A program made the position numbers and the translations under genes. Positions 25,110 to 36,232 of a DNA stretch of 64,000 bases are shown piece by piece. The stretch comes from Stomoxys calcitrans (taxonomy: Eukaryota > Arthropoda > Insecta > Diptera > Muscidae). The stretch spans positions 39,906,945-39,970,944 of the forward strand of contig NC_081553.1 in assembly GCF_963082655.1 (NCBI RefSeq). Reading direction: 5' to 3'. Position 1 is the stretch's first letter. Every line of letters starts with the position of its first letter. The notes beneath the pieces were generated by a model. It was not told the origin of the DNA, did not search any database, and worked only from the letters and a program-made list of their open reading frames with translations.

Positions 25110-27176
25110 TCCCTCTAGGACGCATAGTTTAGGAGATACAGCCATTTTAAGTTTTCCTACTGAAATTTCGATTTCTAATGGATTTTCAATGAAATTTTGA
25201 ATTTTTTGATGGAGTCACGAATTAAGGCCAATTTCCCTCTAGGACGCATAGTTTAGGAGATACAGCCATTTTAAGTTTTCCTACTGAAAATTCGATTTCT
25301 AATGGATTTTCAATGAAATTTTGAATTTTTTGATGGAGTCACGAATTAAGGCCCATTTCCCTCTAGGGCATAGTTCAGAAGATACAGCCATTTTAAGTTT
25401 TCCTACTGAAAATTCGATTTCTAATGGATTTTCAACGAAATTTTTAATTTTTTGATGGAGTCACGAATTAAGGCCCATTTCCCTCTAGGACGCATAGTTT
25501 AGGAGATACAGCCATTTTAAGTTTTCCTACTGAAATTTCGATTTCTAATGGATTTTCAATGAAATTTTGAGTTTAGAGTCACGAATTAAGGCCCATTTCC
25601 CTCTAGGACGCATAGTTTAGGAGATACAGCCATTTTAAGTTTTCCTACTGAAATTTCGATTTCTAATGGATTTTCAATGAAATTTTGAATTTTTTGATGG
25701 AGTCACGAATTAAGGCCCATTTCCCTCTAGGACGCATAGTTTAGGAGATACAGCCATTTTAAGTTTTCCTACTGAAATTTCGATTCCTAATGGATTTCCA
25801 ATGAAATTTAGAATTTTTTGATGGAGTCACGAATTAAGGCCCATTTCCCTCTAGGACGCATAGTTTAGGAGATACAGCCATTTTAAGTTTTCCTACTGAA
25901 AATTCGATTTCTAATGGATTTTCAACGAAATTTTGAATTTTTTGATGTAGTCACGAATTAAGGCCCATTTCCCTCTAGGACATATTTTAGGAGATACAGC
26001 CATTTAAGTTTTCCTACTGAAATTTCGATTTCTAATGGATTTTCAATGAAATATTGAATATTTTGAAGAAGTCACGAATTAAGGCCCATTTCCCTCTAGG
26101 ACGCATAGTTTAGGAGATACAGCCATTTTAAGTTTTCCTACTGAAATTTCGATTTCTAATGGATTTTCAATGAAATTTTGAATTTTTTGATGGAGTCACA
26201 ATTAAGGCCCATTTCCCTCTAGGACGCATAGTTTAGGAGATACAGCCATTTTTAGTTTTCCTACTGAAAATTTGATTTCTAATGGATTTTCAACGAAATT
26301 TTGAATTTTTTGATGGAGTCACAAATTAAGGCCCATTTCCCTCTAGGACGCATAGTTCAGAAGATACAGCCATTTTAAGTTTTCCTACTGAAAATTCGAT
26401 TTCTAATGGATTTTCAATGAAATTTTGAATTTTTTGATGGAGTCACAAATTAAGGCCCATTTCCCTCTAGGACGCATAGTTCAGAAGATACAGCCATTTT
26501 AAGTTTTCCTACTGAAAATTCGATTTCTAATGGATTTTCAACGAAATTTTCAATTTTTTTGATGTAGTCACGAATTAAGGCCCATTTTCCTCTAGGACAT
26601 ATTTTAGGAGATACAGCCCTTTTAATTTTTCGCATAGTTTAGGAGATACAGCCATTTTAAGTTTTCCTACTGAAATTTCGATTCCTAATGGATTTTCAAC
26701 GAAATTTTGAATTTTTTGATGGTGTCACGAATTAAGGCCCATTTCCCTCTAGGACGCATAGTTTAGGAGATACAGCCATTTTAAGTTTTCCTACTGAAAT
26801 TTCGATTTCTAATGGACTTTCAATGAAATTTTGAATTTTTTGATGGAGTCACGAATTAAGGCCCATTTCCCTCTAGGACGCATAGTTTAGGAGATACAGC
26901 CATTTTAAGTTTTTCTTCTGAAATTTCGATTTCTAATGGATTTTCAGTGAAATTTTGAATTTTTTGATGGAGTCACGAGTGAAAGCCCATTTCCCTCTAG
27001 GACGCATAGTTTAGGAGATACAGCCATTTTAAGTTTTTCTTCTGAAATTTCGATTTCTAATGGATTTTCAGTGAAATTTTGAATTTTTTGATGGGGTCAC
27101 GAATTAAAGCCCATTTCCCTCAAGGGCGCATAGTTTAGGAGATAGAGCCATTTTAAGTTTTCCTACTGAAATTTCG

Positions 27177-27890
27177 AAAGAGAGAAAATTTTAATTAAAT
27201 TTTTTGTTTTTGTAGTAAACTTTATGGAAATTTAAAAGAAATTTTTTTAAAGTATGGAAGATTTGTCTTTTGAAAAAAATTTTGAGAACAAATTTATCTG
27301 AATTTTGGTTATAAGGAAAAATTTTAATGTATATCTGGCGCTTGGAGTCTATTTCAAAATTATATTGCCATAATAATACAATTGATGTACTTCTATTGTA
27401 AATTATATACCATATACCTGTTGCGTATGGTTATAAATACTGCCACTTTGAAGTCACTCCCGCTGCAGGTGTTTTCCATTAAATATTAAAACTTTTGAAA
27501 ACACCATTTTCCCCATGTGTCAAAACAACTTTTTCAATTTATCCAACTTCATTTTGCATTCTCTTTCAATTCAATGCTCACACTTCACTCATCAGCTATT
27601 CATTCTTCATTTGCTGTTCACAGAGACAGAGACTTTAGCGCTTCAGGTCCTACCTATTCCATAAAGTTGCCTTCTTTATTACCATATTTCATATTTCAAG
27701 AAAATCTCACTTCACTTCTTTGCATTTTTTTTCCCAGCAATTCGAGACGAGGCAAAGTAGCGAGAAAACAACTTTCCGAACTCTACTCATATGGGAGTTT
27801 TTTTTTAAGGTATCATAAAGGAGCAATGTGCATAGCGAAGCAGAAAACTTCTGCTTAACTTCTTCTTCTTCTTTTTGCTTCATTATGTGT
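27177..27890. other. unassigned AT-rich stretch
   Basis: The satellite stops inside ...CTGAAATTTCG and unique DNA follows. A 113-codon open frame (27,517-27,858 +) has no recognised domain. Confidence 0.5.
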
Positions 27891-29409
27891 TTTTTATACC
27901 CTTCGGCCTAAGATGGGGGTATACTAATTTCGTCATTCTGTTTGTAGCTCCTTGAAATATTCGTCTAAGTCCCCTTAAAGTACATATATTCTTGATCGTT
28001 ATGACATTTTCAGTCGAACTAGCCATGTCCGGCCGTCTGTCCGTCCGTCCGTCCCCCAGTACGTCCGTCCCTCCGTCCGTCCGTCTGTCTGTCGAAAGCA
28101 CGCTACCTTTCGAAGGAGTAAAGCCAGTCGCTTGAAATTTTGCACAAATACTTCTTATTAGTATAGGTCAGTTGAGATTCTAAATGGGTCAAATCGGTCC
28201 ATATTTTGATATAGCTGCCATATAAACCGACCTTGGGTCTTGACTTCTTGAGCCTCTAGAGGTGGCAATTCTTATCCGATTGGAACGAAATTTTGCACGA
28301 CGTCTTTTGTTACGATATCCCACAACTGTGTCAAGTATGGTTCAAATCGGTTCATAACCTGATGTAGCTGCTATATAAACCGACCTTGGGTCTTGACTTT
28401 TTTAACCTTTAGAAGGCACAATTATTATCCGATTGGAATGAAATTTTGCATGACGAGTTATCCTATGACTTGCAACAACTGTGTCAAGTATGGTTCAAAT
28501 TGGTCCATAACCTGATATAGCTGCCATATAAACCGATCTTGGGTCTTGACTTCTTGAGCCTCTAGAGGGCGCAATTCTTACCCGATTGGAATGAAATTCT
28601 GCACGACGTGTTTTGTTGTGATATCCAACAACTGTGTCAAGTATGGTTCAAATCGGCCCATAACCTTATATAGCTGCCATATAAACCGATCTTGGGTATT
28701 GACTTCTTGAGCCTCTAGAGGGCGCAATTCTTATCCGATTGAAATGAAATTTTGCACGACGTGTTTTGTAATGATATCCAACAACTGTGTCAAGTATGGT
28801 TCAAATCGGTTATAGCCTGATATAGCTGCCATATAAACCGACCTTGGGTCTTGACTTCTTAAGCCTCTAGAGGGCGCAATTCTTATCCTATTTGGCTGAA
28901 ATTTTGCATGACGTATTTTATTATGACTTTCAACAACTGTGGCAAATAAGGTACAAATCGGTTCAGAACCTGATATAGCTGCCATATAAACCGATATGCG
29001 ATCTTGATTTCATGAGCCTCTAGAGGTCGCAATTATTATCCGATTTGCTTGAAATTTTGTACAACTGATCCTTTTATGATCATCAGAAATTCGTGTTTAT
29101 TATCTGAATCGGTCTATAGCCTGGTACATCACCCATATAAATCGATCTCTCTATTTTACCTATGTGAGCACCCATAGGGCGCAATTCTTATTCGAATTGG
29201 CTGCCATTTTACACAGATCTCCAACATAGAATTTAATTGTGGTCCGAACCGGACCATATCTTGATATCGCTCTAATAGCGGAGCAAATCTTTTCTTTTAT
29301 CCTTTTTTGTCTAAGAAGAGATGCCGAGAAAAGAACTCGACAAATGCGATTCATGGTGGAGGGTATATAAGATTCGTCCCGACCGAACTTAGCACACTTT
29401 TACTTGTTT
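27891..29409 (+). repeat. DINE-like (mini-me/Helitron-like) element, type A, complete
   Basis: Head TTTTTATACCCTTCGGCC and GGGGGTATACTAATTTCGTC, then AGTACATATATTCTTGATCG, GCCATGTCCGGCCGTCTGTC and the GTCY run. About eight internal units of ~152 bp follow (ATATAGCTGCCATATAAACC, CTTCTTGAGCCTCTAGAGG, GCAATTCTTATCCGATTGG). The tail is GGTGGAGGGTATATAAG, the hairpin TTCGTCCCGACCGAA and ACACTTTTACTTGTT. The head, TATATATTCTTGATC and GTCY blocks are those described for Drosophila INE-1/DINE-1 and mini-me elements (established knowledge). No transposase is encoded, so it is non-autonomous. Confidence 0.85.
28027..28093. repeat. GTCC/GTCT proto-microsatellite in a DINE head
   Basis: Irregular tetranucleotide run (GTCC, GTCT, with CCCC and ACGT interruptions) at the position where mini-me-type elements carry a GTCY tract. 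Short and imperfect compared with the one at 43,591. Confidence 0.9.
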
Positions 29410-30600
29410 TTTCATAGCGTAGCTATGAAATATTAAAAGCAAAGTTTTATTTCATTCTTTTGTTTTGCAGTTTGCCACAAAACTTTTATTATGCGTTTGG
29501 CTTGGCTCTTTTTTACTATACACGCCGAGCCACTAGGCATCTCAGAATGAAAAAAAAACCAAATAATGAAAAGGCCTTTCTTGTCAGCTGCATTAAATAA
29601 AAGATTTTAAGAGGTTTTTTAATAGATTTAATTATCACATTGATTTTTTGAGAAAAAAATATATTTTAGACAAAACTTTGGGTAAAATTAAAGGTTTTCC
29701 TGTTTTGATTAGTTTATGAAGGTTTAATCACATAGGAGTAACAAAAACTTTTTAGTCCACAATAAAGTTTAATATGATTTTCAATTTCAATTTTCAAAAA
29801 CTTTTTCCCTTGCACCTGCATTTGCATGATGCAGTGATTTCCGGCACCAACACATATTTCCACCATTCGCCCTACCTGCTCAGATAAAGGCAACAAAATT
29901 CATTTACAACTTTTGTTAAGCAAATTTTAAGCTCATTCACGTTGGCACTAAGCTTTAGTTGTGGCCATTGTTATTGTTGTTATATAAACTCCTATTTATG
30001 CAAAATGAGAAAACTAAAAAAATTAAAAAAAAACAATAGAAAATGTTGATATAAACAACAAAAATTAAAAACAAAATGAACAATCTGGCCAACCAAGTGG
30101 AATAACAGCAAATGGTGCTATCACAACAGCTTGGCGCAGGAAAAAAGGCGAAACTAAACTCAACAACACAGCATAAAAACTATTTTTACCGATTTTTTTT
30201 CATTTTTAAGGCTTTATTCATAGTTGGAAATTTTTATTTTTTTCGTTTTTAGCTCATAACAGAAACCTCAGTGAAAATGTGAAAATAAGCCATGCCGCAC
30301 AGTTGGCCAAGGCTTAAAACTGTACAAACAAAAAACAAAACTTTTAATGCTCTTTTTTCATGCTTTCGTAACGCTGCAGGTAACTGTCAAAATTGATTTT
30401 ACTCAACTATGATAGTGCTTCTATTCGAGTTTTTCATATAATTCCCTGAAAAAAGGAGAAAAAAAATTGCAATCATTGCTTATACCCTTAGGGGTCCTAT
30501 TGGGGTTGCAAGCATCCGCCATAGCCATAAGAAATTTTACTTAGGCATAAGAAGTTGCGAAATTTTATAAAGGGTTTAAATCTTTTAACTAGTTGAATTA
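29410..30600. other. unassigned AT-rich stretch
   Basis: Unique-looking, with many A/T homopolymers near 30,020-30,360. No exon, RNA gene or repeat family recognised. Confidence 0.5.
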
Positions 30601-32025
30601 ATGGGGTGTTGTTGTGATAGATGGAAGACATTCATCCAGCGATCGATCCGTGGAGCGCATATAGATTCGGATCCTTACCTTTTTGCAGCAAAGGTTTGCA
30701 CCCGTTCGAACATGGCGAGGAAAGTACGATCTGACACTACACGGAAGCTCGACATTGAAAAGTTGCAAACACAACAGATGGCAGCTGCATACTCCACTCG
30801 ACTGATCCAACTGCTTGATGAAAGCACTCTTTGTACTTGGATAGCGGAAGCCTCTCTAAAAAAAAAACCATACTACGACCAAGAATGTCGACAGGCTACT
30901 GAAGCCATGAATGCGGCATATAGAGCAACCCTGCAATCAGTAGCAACGCTACAGATGAAGGAGAGATATCGGGAGAAAAGGAAAGAGGAGAAACGTCTAT
31001 TCCGCAGAAAGAAAAAGGAAATGGAAAGACGTGAGTGCGAGCGAATTGAGATGTACAGGAATCAGAATGAAGTCGGGAAATTCTACCAAAGAATTAAACA
31101 TCAAACCGATGGCTTTGGTGCAGGTACATCCTCCAGCAGAGACAAAGAAGGAAAGCTGATAACTAACACAGATAGTATGCTGAGGATATGGAAAGAACAT
31201 TCTACCCAACTGCTAGTGTCCGACGTTGGCGGCGAAGAGGATACCGCAGAACCAATCCCTGATGATGGTATAGAATGTGTACCTCCTAGTCAGAATGAGG
31301 TCCAAGTAGCAGTGACCCGACTAAAGCAAACCAATAAGGCAGCAGGAGCCGACGGGTTACCCACTGAACTATTTAAGGCCGGAGGAGACAGTTTATATGA
31401 TTCATCATCTTATCTGCTCAATCTGGCTAGAAGAACGCATACCCGATGATTGGAACCTCAGCATTAGAACCTCATATGTCCCTTACACAAGAGAGGAGAA
31501 AAGACGGAATTTGCCAACTACAGAGGAATAAGTCTCCACCCCATCGCATACAAGGTACTCTCGAGCGTACTGTGTGAAAGATTAAAACCTAAAGTTAATG
31601 AGATAATTGGGCCCTATCGATGCGGCTTTAGACCTGGTTAAACCACACTGGACCAGATATTCACACTGCTCCAAATCTTGGAAAAGGCCCGAGAAGGACA
31701 AATCAACGCCTACCATCTCTTTGTTGAATACAAAGCCGCCTTCGATACTCCTTTACATTCAATGGTATTTCATTTAATACCAAACGAGGTTTCAGGCAAG
31801 GAGGCAGCATATCGTGGGATCTCTTTAGTATCTCGCTGGAGAAGATTTTACGAGAATTGTACAACCGAGCAGATAAAGAAAAAAATTGAGAAAGTTTGGA
31901 AACAATACCTTTGAGATAGTCACCAACTTTATCTATCTCGGAACTGCCATAACCGAAACGAATGAGACCAGTTTTGAGATTAAGCGAAGAATAATACTGG
32001 CAAACAGATGCTACTGTATAGTGTA
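30601..32025 (+). pseudogene. broken LINE (endonuclease end to reverse transcriptase)
   Basis: An IDGRHSS motif (about 30,622, other frame) shifts into RGAHIDSDPYLF, where the catalytic His of the endonuclease SDH motif is Pro. A 282-codon frame (30,601-31,449) then carries the linker, rich in Lys/Glu with RRKKKEMERRE, and the reverse transcriptase start TNKAAGADGLPTELFK. After a frameshift come DDWNLSI, NYRGISL, AYKVLSSVLCERLKP, GPYRCGFRPG, an in-frame stop at 31,639-31,641, YHLFVEYKAAFD, then a deletion to NTKRGFRQGGS. A second deletion removes the YADD region; NFIYLGTAITETNE and EIKRRIILANRCY remain. The order and motifs fit a non-LTR retrotransposon ORF2. It cannot make an active enzyme. 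Confidence 0.88.
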
Positions 32026-32761
32026 ATCTTTGGTTCATAACCTGATAAAGCTGTCGTATAAACCGATTCTAGATCTTAATTTCTGGAGCCTCTAGAGGGC
32101 GCAATTCTTAACCGATTTGGCTGAAATTTTACATGAGATGTTTTGTGATGATTTCCAACAACTGTGTTAAGTGTTGTTCACATCGGTTCTAACCTAATAT
32201 AGCTGTCATATAAACCGTCTCCGGATCTTGATTTCTTGAGCCACTAAAGGGCGCAATTCTTATCCGATTTGACTGAAATTTTGCATGAAGTATTTTATTA
32301 TGACTTCCAACAACTCTGTTATGTATAGTTCAAATCAATATATAACCTGATAAAGCTGCCATATAAACCGATCTGGTATCTTGACTTCTTGAGCCTTTAG
32401 AGGGCTCAATTCTTATCCGTTTTGGCTGAAATATCGTGCAATGGCTTCTTCCATGACCTTCAACATATGTGTCCAATATGGTCCAAATCGATCTTTAGCC
32501 TGATACAGCTATCATATAAACCCATCTCCCGATTATGTTTTTTGATCCCCTACAAGGCGCAATTCTTATCCGAATGGACTAAAATATTAGACAATGACAT
32601 CTACTATGATCTCCAACATTCAATTCATTTATGGTCCGAATCGGACACTAACTAGACAAAGCTCCAATAGCATAACCATTCTTATCCATTATTTTTTGTT
32701 TGCCCAAAAAAGAGATACCGCGCAAAGAACTAGACGTATACGATACATGGTGAAGGATATA
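32026..32761 (+). repeat. DINE-like element, type A, left part (head truncated)
   Basis: Starts inside an internal unit (GGTTCATAACCTGATAAAGC) directly after the LINE. Four to five units follow and the tail begins at 32,690 (TTGTTTGCCCAAAAAAGAGAT). A MITE then interrupts the tail at GGATA/TATAAGATTCGG. Confidence 0.85.
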
Positions 32762-32997
32762 TTGGGTTGCCCAAAAAGTAATTGCGGATTTTTTAAAAGA
32801 AAGTAAATGCATTTTTAATAAAACTTAGAATGAACTTTAATCAAAAATTCCTTTTTTACACTTTTTTTCTAAAGCAAGCTAAAAGTAACAGCTGATAACT
32901 GACAGAAGAAAGAATGCAATAACAGAGTCACAAGCTGTGAAAAAATTGTCAACGCCGACTATATGAAAAATCCGCAATTACTTTTTGGGCAACCTAA
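32762..32997. mobile_element. mariner-derived MITE, copy 3 (in a DINE tail)
   Basis: 236 bp, ends TTGGGTTGCCCAAAAAGTAA and its near-perfect reverse complement, TA at 32,760-32,761 and 32,998-32,999. Removing the element and one TA restores the DINE tail, which in intact copies reads GAGGGTATATAAGATTCGG. The insertion point and TA duplication are thus directly readable. Confidence 0.95.
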
Positions 32998-33045
32998 TAT
33001 ATAAGATTCGGCCCGGCCCAACTTAGCACGCTCTTACTTGTTTTT
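32998..33045 (+). repeat. DINE-like element tail, right of the MITE
   Basis: TATAAGATTCGGCCCGGCC, CAACTTAGCACGC and TCTTACTTGTTTTT complete the element interrupted at 32,761. The terminal hairpin has a C in place of G (CGGCCCGGCCCAA), breaking one stem pair. Confidence 0.88.
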
Positions 33046-33183
33046 GTTTTATTTTATGATTTTTAAAGTTTCTGTCTACATTAATGCATTACTGAATCGT
33101 CAGCATATCGCTACCCATTGGGAAATATGGGTTGGCGAATTAAGATTTCTTTTTTGACAAAGAGTTTGCCTTAAGATTGGAGA
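33046..33183. other. unassigned spacer
   Basis: AT-rich, nothing recognised. Confidence 0.4.
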
Positions 33184-33499
33184 CAAATGTAAGTATTTCC
33201 ATGAACTTCCCATTAAGAACCAGGGGCAAAAGTCTCACATATCATTGATTTCAGTCCGATTCAAGTCTAAGCTTAATGATGGGGGACCCTCTTTTTATAG
33301 CCGAGTCCGAAAGGCATGCCGCAGTGCGACCCTCTTTGGGAAGAAGTTTCTACATGGCATAGTATCTCACAAATGTGGCCAGCATTAGGAGGGGATAACC
33401 ACCGCAGACAATTTTTTTTTTTATGTTGTCGACAGGATTCGAATCAATGCATTCAGCATCAAAGGCGGATGTGCTTACCTGTGCGCTACGGTGACCTCC
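33184..33499 (-). mobile_element. tRNA-derived SINE
   Basis: Complement runs from AGGTCACCGTAGCGCACAGG (A-box region) through GATTCGAATCCTG (B-box region, 33,435-33,447) to the 3' end GGAAGTTCATGGAAATAC. Small insertions (a T-rich run near 33,410) separate it from other copies. Confidence 0.88.
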
Positions 33500-33650
33500 T
33501 AACGCTTGTAGAGATAATGCTAAGCTTTGAGCATCATGTTCATCATACTCAAAAAATCTAATATTAATTGGTGTATTTGAGTCCGAGGTATGATGAAAAC
33601 TTCATATTACTTCATACTACTTTCTTGGTATATAGCAAAGGTTATATAAT

Positions 33651-34394
33651 TTTTATACCCTCCACCATAAGATGGGGGGTATACTAATTTCGTCATTCTG
33701 TTTGTAACTACTCGAAATATTCGTCTGAGACCCCATAAAGTATATATATTCTTGATCGTCGTGACATTTTGTCGATCTAGCCATGTCCGTCCGTCTGTCC
33801 GTCCGTCCGTCCGTCCGTCCGTCCGTCCGTCCGTCTGTCCGTCCGTCCGTCTGTCCGTCCGTCCGTCTGTCTGTCGAAAGCACGCTAAGTTTCGAAGGAG
33901 TAAAGCTGGCCGCTTGAAATTTTGCACAAATACTTTTTATTAGTGTAGGTCGGTTGGTATTGTAAATGGGCCATATCGGTCCATGTTTTGATATAGCTGC
34001 CATATAAACCGATCTTGGGTCTTGACTTCTTGAGCCTCTAGAGTGCGCAATTCTTATCCGATTTGCTTGAAATTATGTACTACGGATCCTCTCATGACCA
34101 TCAACATACGTGTTTATAATGATCTGAATCGGTCTATAGCCCGATACAGCTCCCATATAAATCGATCTCTCTATTTTACTTCTTGAGCCCCCAAAGGGCG
34201 CCATTCTTATTCGAATTGGCTGACATTTTACACAGGTCTCCAACATGTAATAATATAATAATAGCAGAGCAAATCTTTTCTTATATACTTTTTTGCCTAA
34301 GAAGAGATGCCGGGAGAAGAACTCGGCAAATGCGATCCATGGTGGAGGGTATGTAAGATTCGGCCCGGCCGAACTTAGCACGCTTTTACTTGTT
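33651..34394 (+). repeat. DINE-like element, type A, short complete copy
   Basis: TTTTTATACCCTCCACCATA head, TATATATTCTTGATCGTCG, GTCY tract, only about two and a half internal units, then the tail with CCATGGTGGAGGGTATG, the perfect hairpin TTCGGCCCGGCCGAA (34,359-34,373) and CTTAGCACGCTTTTACTTGTT. It is the clearest example for both termini; it is short because internal units are few. Confidence 0.9.
33785..33873. repeat. GTCC/GTCT microsatellite in a DINE head
   Basis: About 22 GTCY tetramers, mostly GTCC with periodic GTCT. Translations on both strands give low-complexity frames (RTDG and SVRP repeats) that are not genes. Confidence 0.96.
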
Positions 34395-35790
34395 CATATT
34401 AAACCTATATGATGATACAATTATCGAAATCTACCAAATGCCAATACTATGAGCTTTTTTTTTTTTGTTTTATCTCCCTAGAACATTTTCGCTTTGGATC
34501 TTTTATCCTGTCAGTATGGCTCTTCCCTGTCACACCCCTTCCAACCTTTGCCATATCATATCGAAATGAAATCCTTAAATTATCACTTAAGCGGAAACCA
34601 TAAACTTCTTTCCTTTTTCTGCAACAATAGCCGCACCCCTTTTTCTTGGATGTACTGGTGGTCTGGTATTTATGGAATGCCAACTTGTGTTATATGTTTT
34701 TAATAACATCCTGGACAACTTTTCTTAAATCAACAACTTTCCAAAGAGACATAAAAACGCGTTAAGTTTTTGGTAACTCCATCCCACCAGCTATAGCCCT
34801 ACAACACCGTGACAATGGAATGTCGTTGTTGTTTTCCTCCATTGTGTTTGTTCCGTTTGGGAGGTCATGGGTGAAATAAGGATGCGAATGCCATTACCAA
34901 ACTGAGGGAGGCTGAGGGGGAGGTATGGGTTTGCGTGTGTCGGGATATGTAAGGATGTGGTTCTTGTAACGCTTAACGCCTAAATATAATGGCTTTTCTG
35001 GGAATTGTGTTGGGTTGACACTGAAAGGCCATACGAACAACCGACCGATAGACCGCCTTTACCGCTAACCTGCTGGCTTATATCAAATAATCAACCAACA
35101 ACTCCTTGCCCATTTGCCACCTCAGCCAGAGTGGTGCCCAAGATGTTGGGCAATAAAATAATTTGAAGTGAATTTAATGCCCATTCTTAAGGTCGAAAGT
35201 TTTCAGCAAATTAAAGTGAAATTATTTGAAATTTATTATCTTGTCTTGTAAATAAAAAGTTTTACTCTCTTTGGCGACAAAGCCAACTTATGGGGCACAT
35301 GTACACTGAAACCACCTATTTGGGTGAAAGGGATGGGTCACAACCCATTAAATGGAATTCAATTTGTTAACAAAATATTTGTTAGAGATTTTTAATGAAA
35401 TTTTTTCTAATAATTATATTAATTGGAAGAAAAATTTGAATACAATTCTTTGAATGGAGGGAGGGAAGGCATAAAAAAATTATGTTTCTCAAATTGTTAA
35501 CCAATCCCATAAATTATTATCATCAACGTAAAAAGTCTTCCAAGAAAACTTAATAATTCAATGTGTGTACAAGAAGCCAAAATAAAGAAATAAAAAGTTT
35601 TTCAAAACACGTGCGGGGAGTCAATTATTTTGCAGTTGAAACGTTGAATCCCTAATAATTTAAACGGTTTGTTGGAGCTCATATTCATAAGCCATTTCAA
35701 GACATTTGAAGCCATTTCACACTTTCTGCTCCAGGTTCCAGCTAGATCGAGTAAAGTATGTGCCATCTATGAGCCCAAAATTGTGTTAGG
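34395..35790. other. unassigned 1.4-kb AT-rich stretch
   Basis: Unique-looking DNA. Short frames near 34,400-34,700 on both strands have no recognisable domains. No repeat family of this window is seen. Confidence 0.45.
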
Positions 35791-36068
35791 GCTTTCGAAA
35801 ACTGTGCCTTTCGAAAACTGTGCCTTTCGAGAACTGTGCCTTTCGAGAACTGTGCCTTTCGAGAACTGTGCCTTTCGAGAACTGTCCCTTTCGAGAACTG
35901 TGCCTTTCGAGAACTGTGACTTTCGATAAAAGTGTCTTTAATAATTGTGCATTTCAATAACGGTGCCGATGTTAATTTCGATAAGTGCACATTTCGATAA
36001 CTGTGCCATTTCGATAACTGTACATAACTTGGCATTTCGATAACTGTGTATCGATTATTTTGTCTTTC
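35791..36068. repeat. 16-bp minisatellite (CTTTCGAGAACTGTGC)
   Basis: About nine clean tandem units (35,791-35,935), first with AAAACTG then GAGAACTG, followed by decayed units (TTTCGATAACTGTGCC, ATTTCGATAACTGT) to 36,068. Because 16 is not divisible by 3 but neither frame meets a stop, open frames appear on both strands; they are repeat artefacts. Confidence 0.95.
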
Positions 36069-36232
36069 GACATTCTCGCTGAGTATGGCCTACATTTGGA
36101 TTTGCTTCCTCACAATTAAATTAGCAGACCGCGTTTGCAGACAAAAGCAAACTTTTTGTTTCCTGTATGCATATAAACCGATTTTTCGTTGAAAAGTCTT
36201 GTGACTAAACCTATTAACCGTTTACACAGATA
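36069..36232. other. unassigned spacer
   Basis: Includes ATGCATATAAACCGATTTTTCG near 36,168, probably a DINE trace. Otherwise nothing recognised. Confidence 0.4.

Larger units (their letters stand above)
12455..27176. repeat. 124-bp satellite array (about 118 monomers)
   Basis: Head-to-tail monomers of 124 bp: CGATTTCTAATGGATTTTCA, GAATTTTTTGATGGAGTCAC, GAATTAAGGCCCATTTCCCT, CTAGGACGCATAGTTTAGGA, GATACAGCCATTTTAAG and TTTTCCTACTGAAATTT in order. The array covers almost 14.7 kb and contains a 200-base gap. Monomers are AT-rich with frequent stops in all frames and no coding capacity. The left ~1.2 kb and the right end are more diverged, and the middle is organised into longer blocks. I know no named satellite with this monomer and have not searched. 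Confidence 0.97.

Noticed and set aside
24748..25145. Open frames across the N gap
   Set aside because: Mostly unknown residues within satellite monomers.
12455..27176. CRISPR-like array of regular repeats
   Set aside because: Monomers are contiguous with no unique spacers, in a eukaryotic context; it is a satellite.
33607..34003. RTDG / SVRP repeat proteins on both strands
   Set aside because: GTCY microsatellite read in several frames; the flanks are DINE sequence. The same holds at 43,563-43,777.
35669..36035. Repeat proteins on both strands (ENCAFRE-type and GTVLERHSSRK-type)
   Set aside because: A 16-bp minisatellite happens to be stop-free on both strands.
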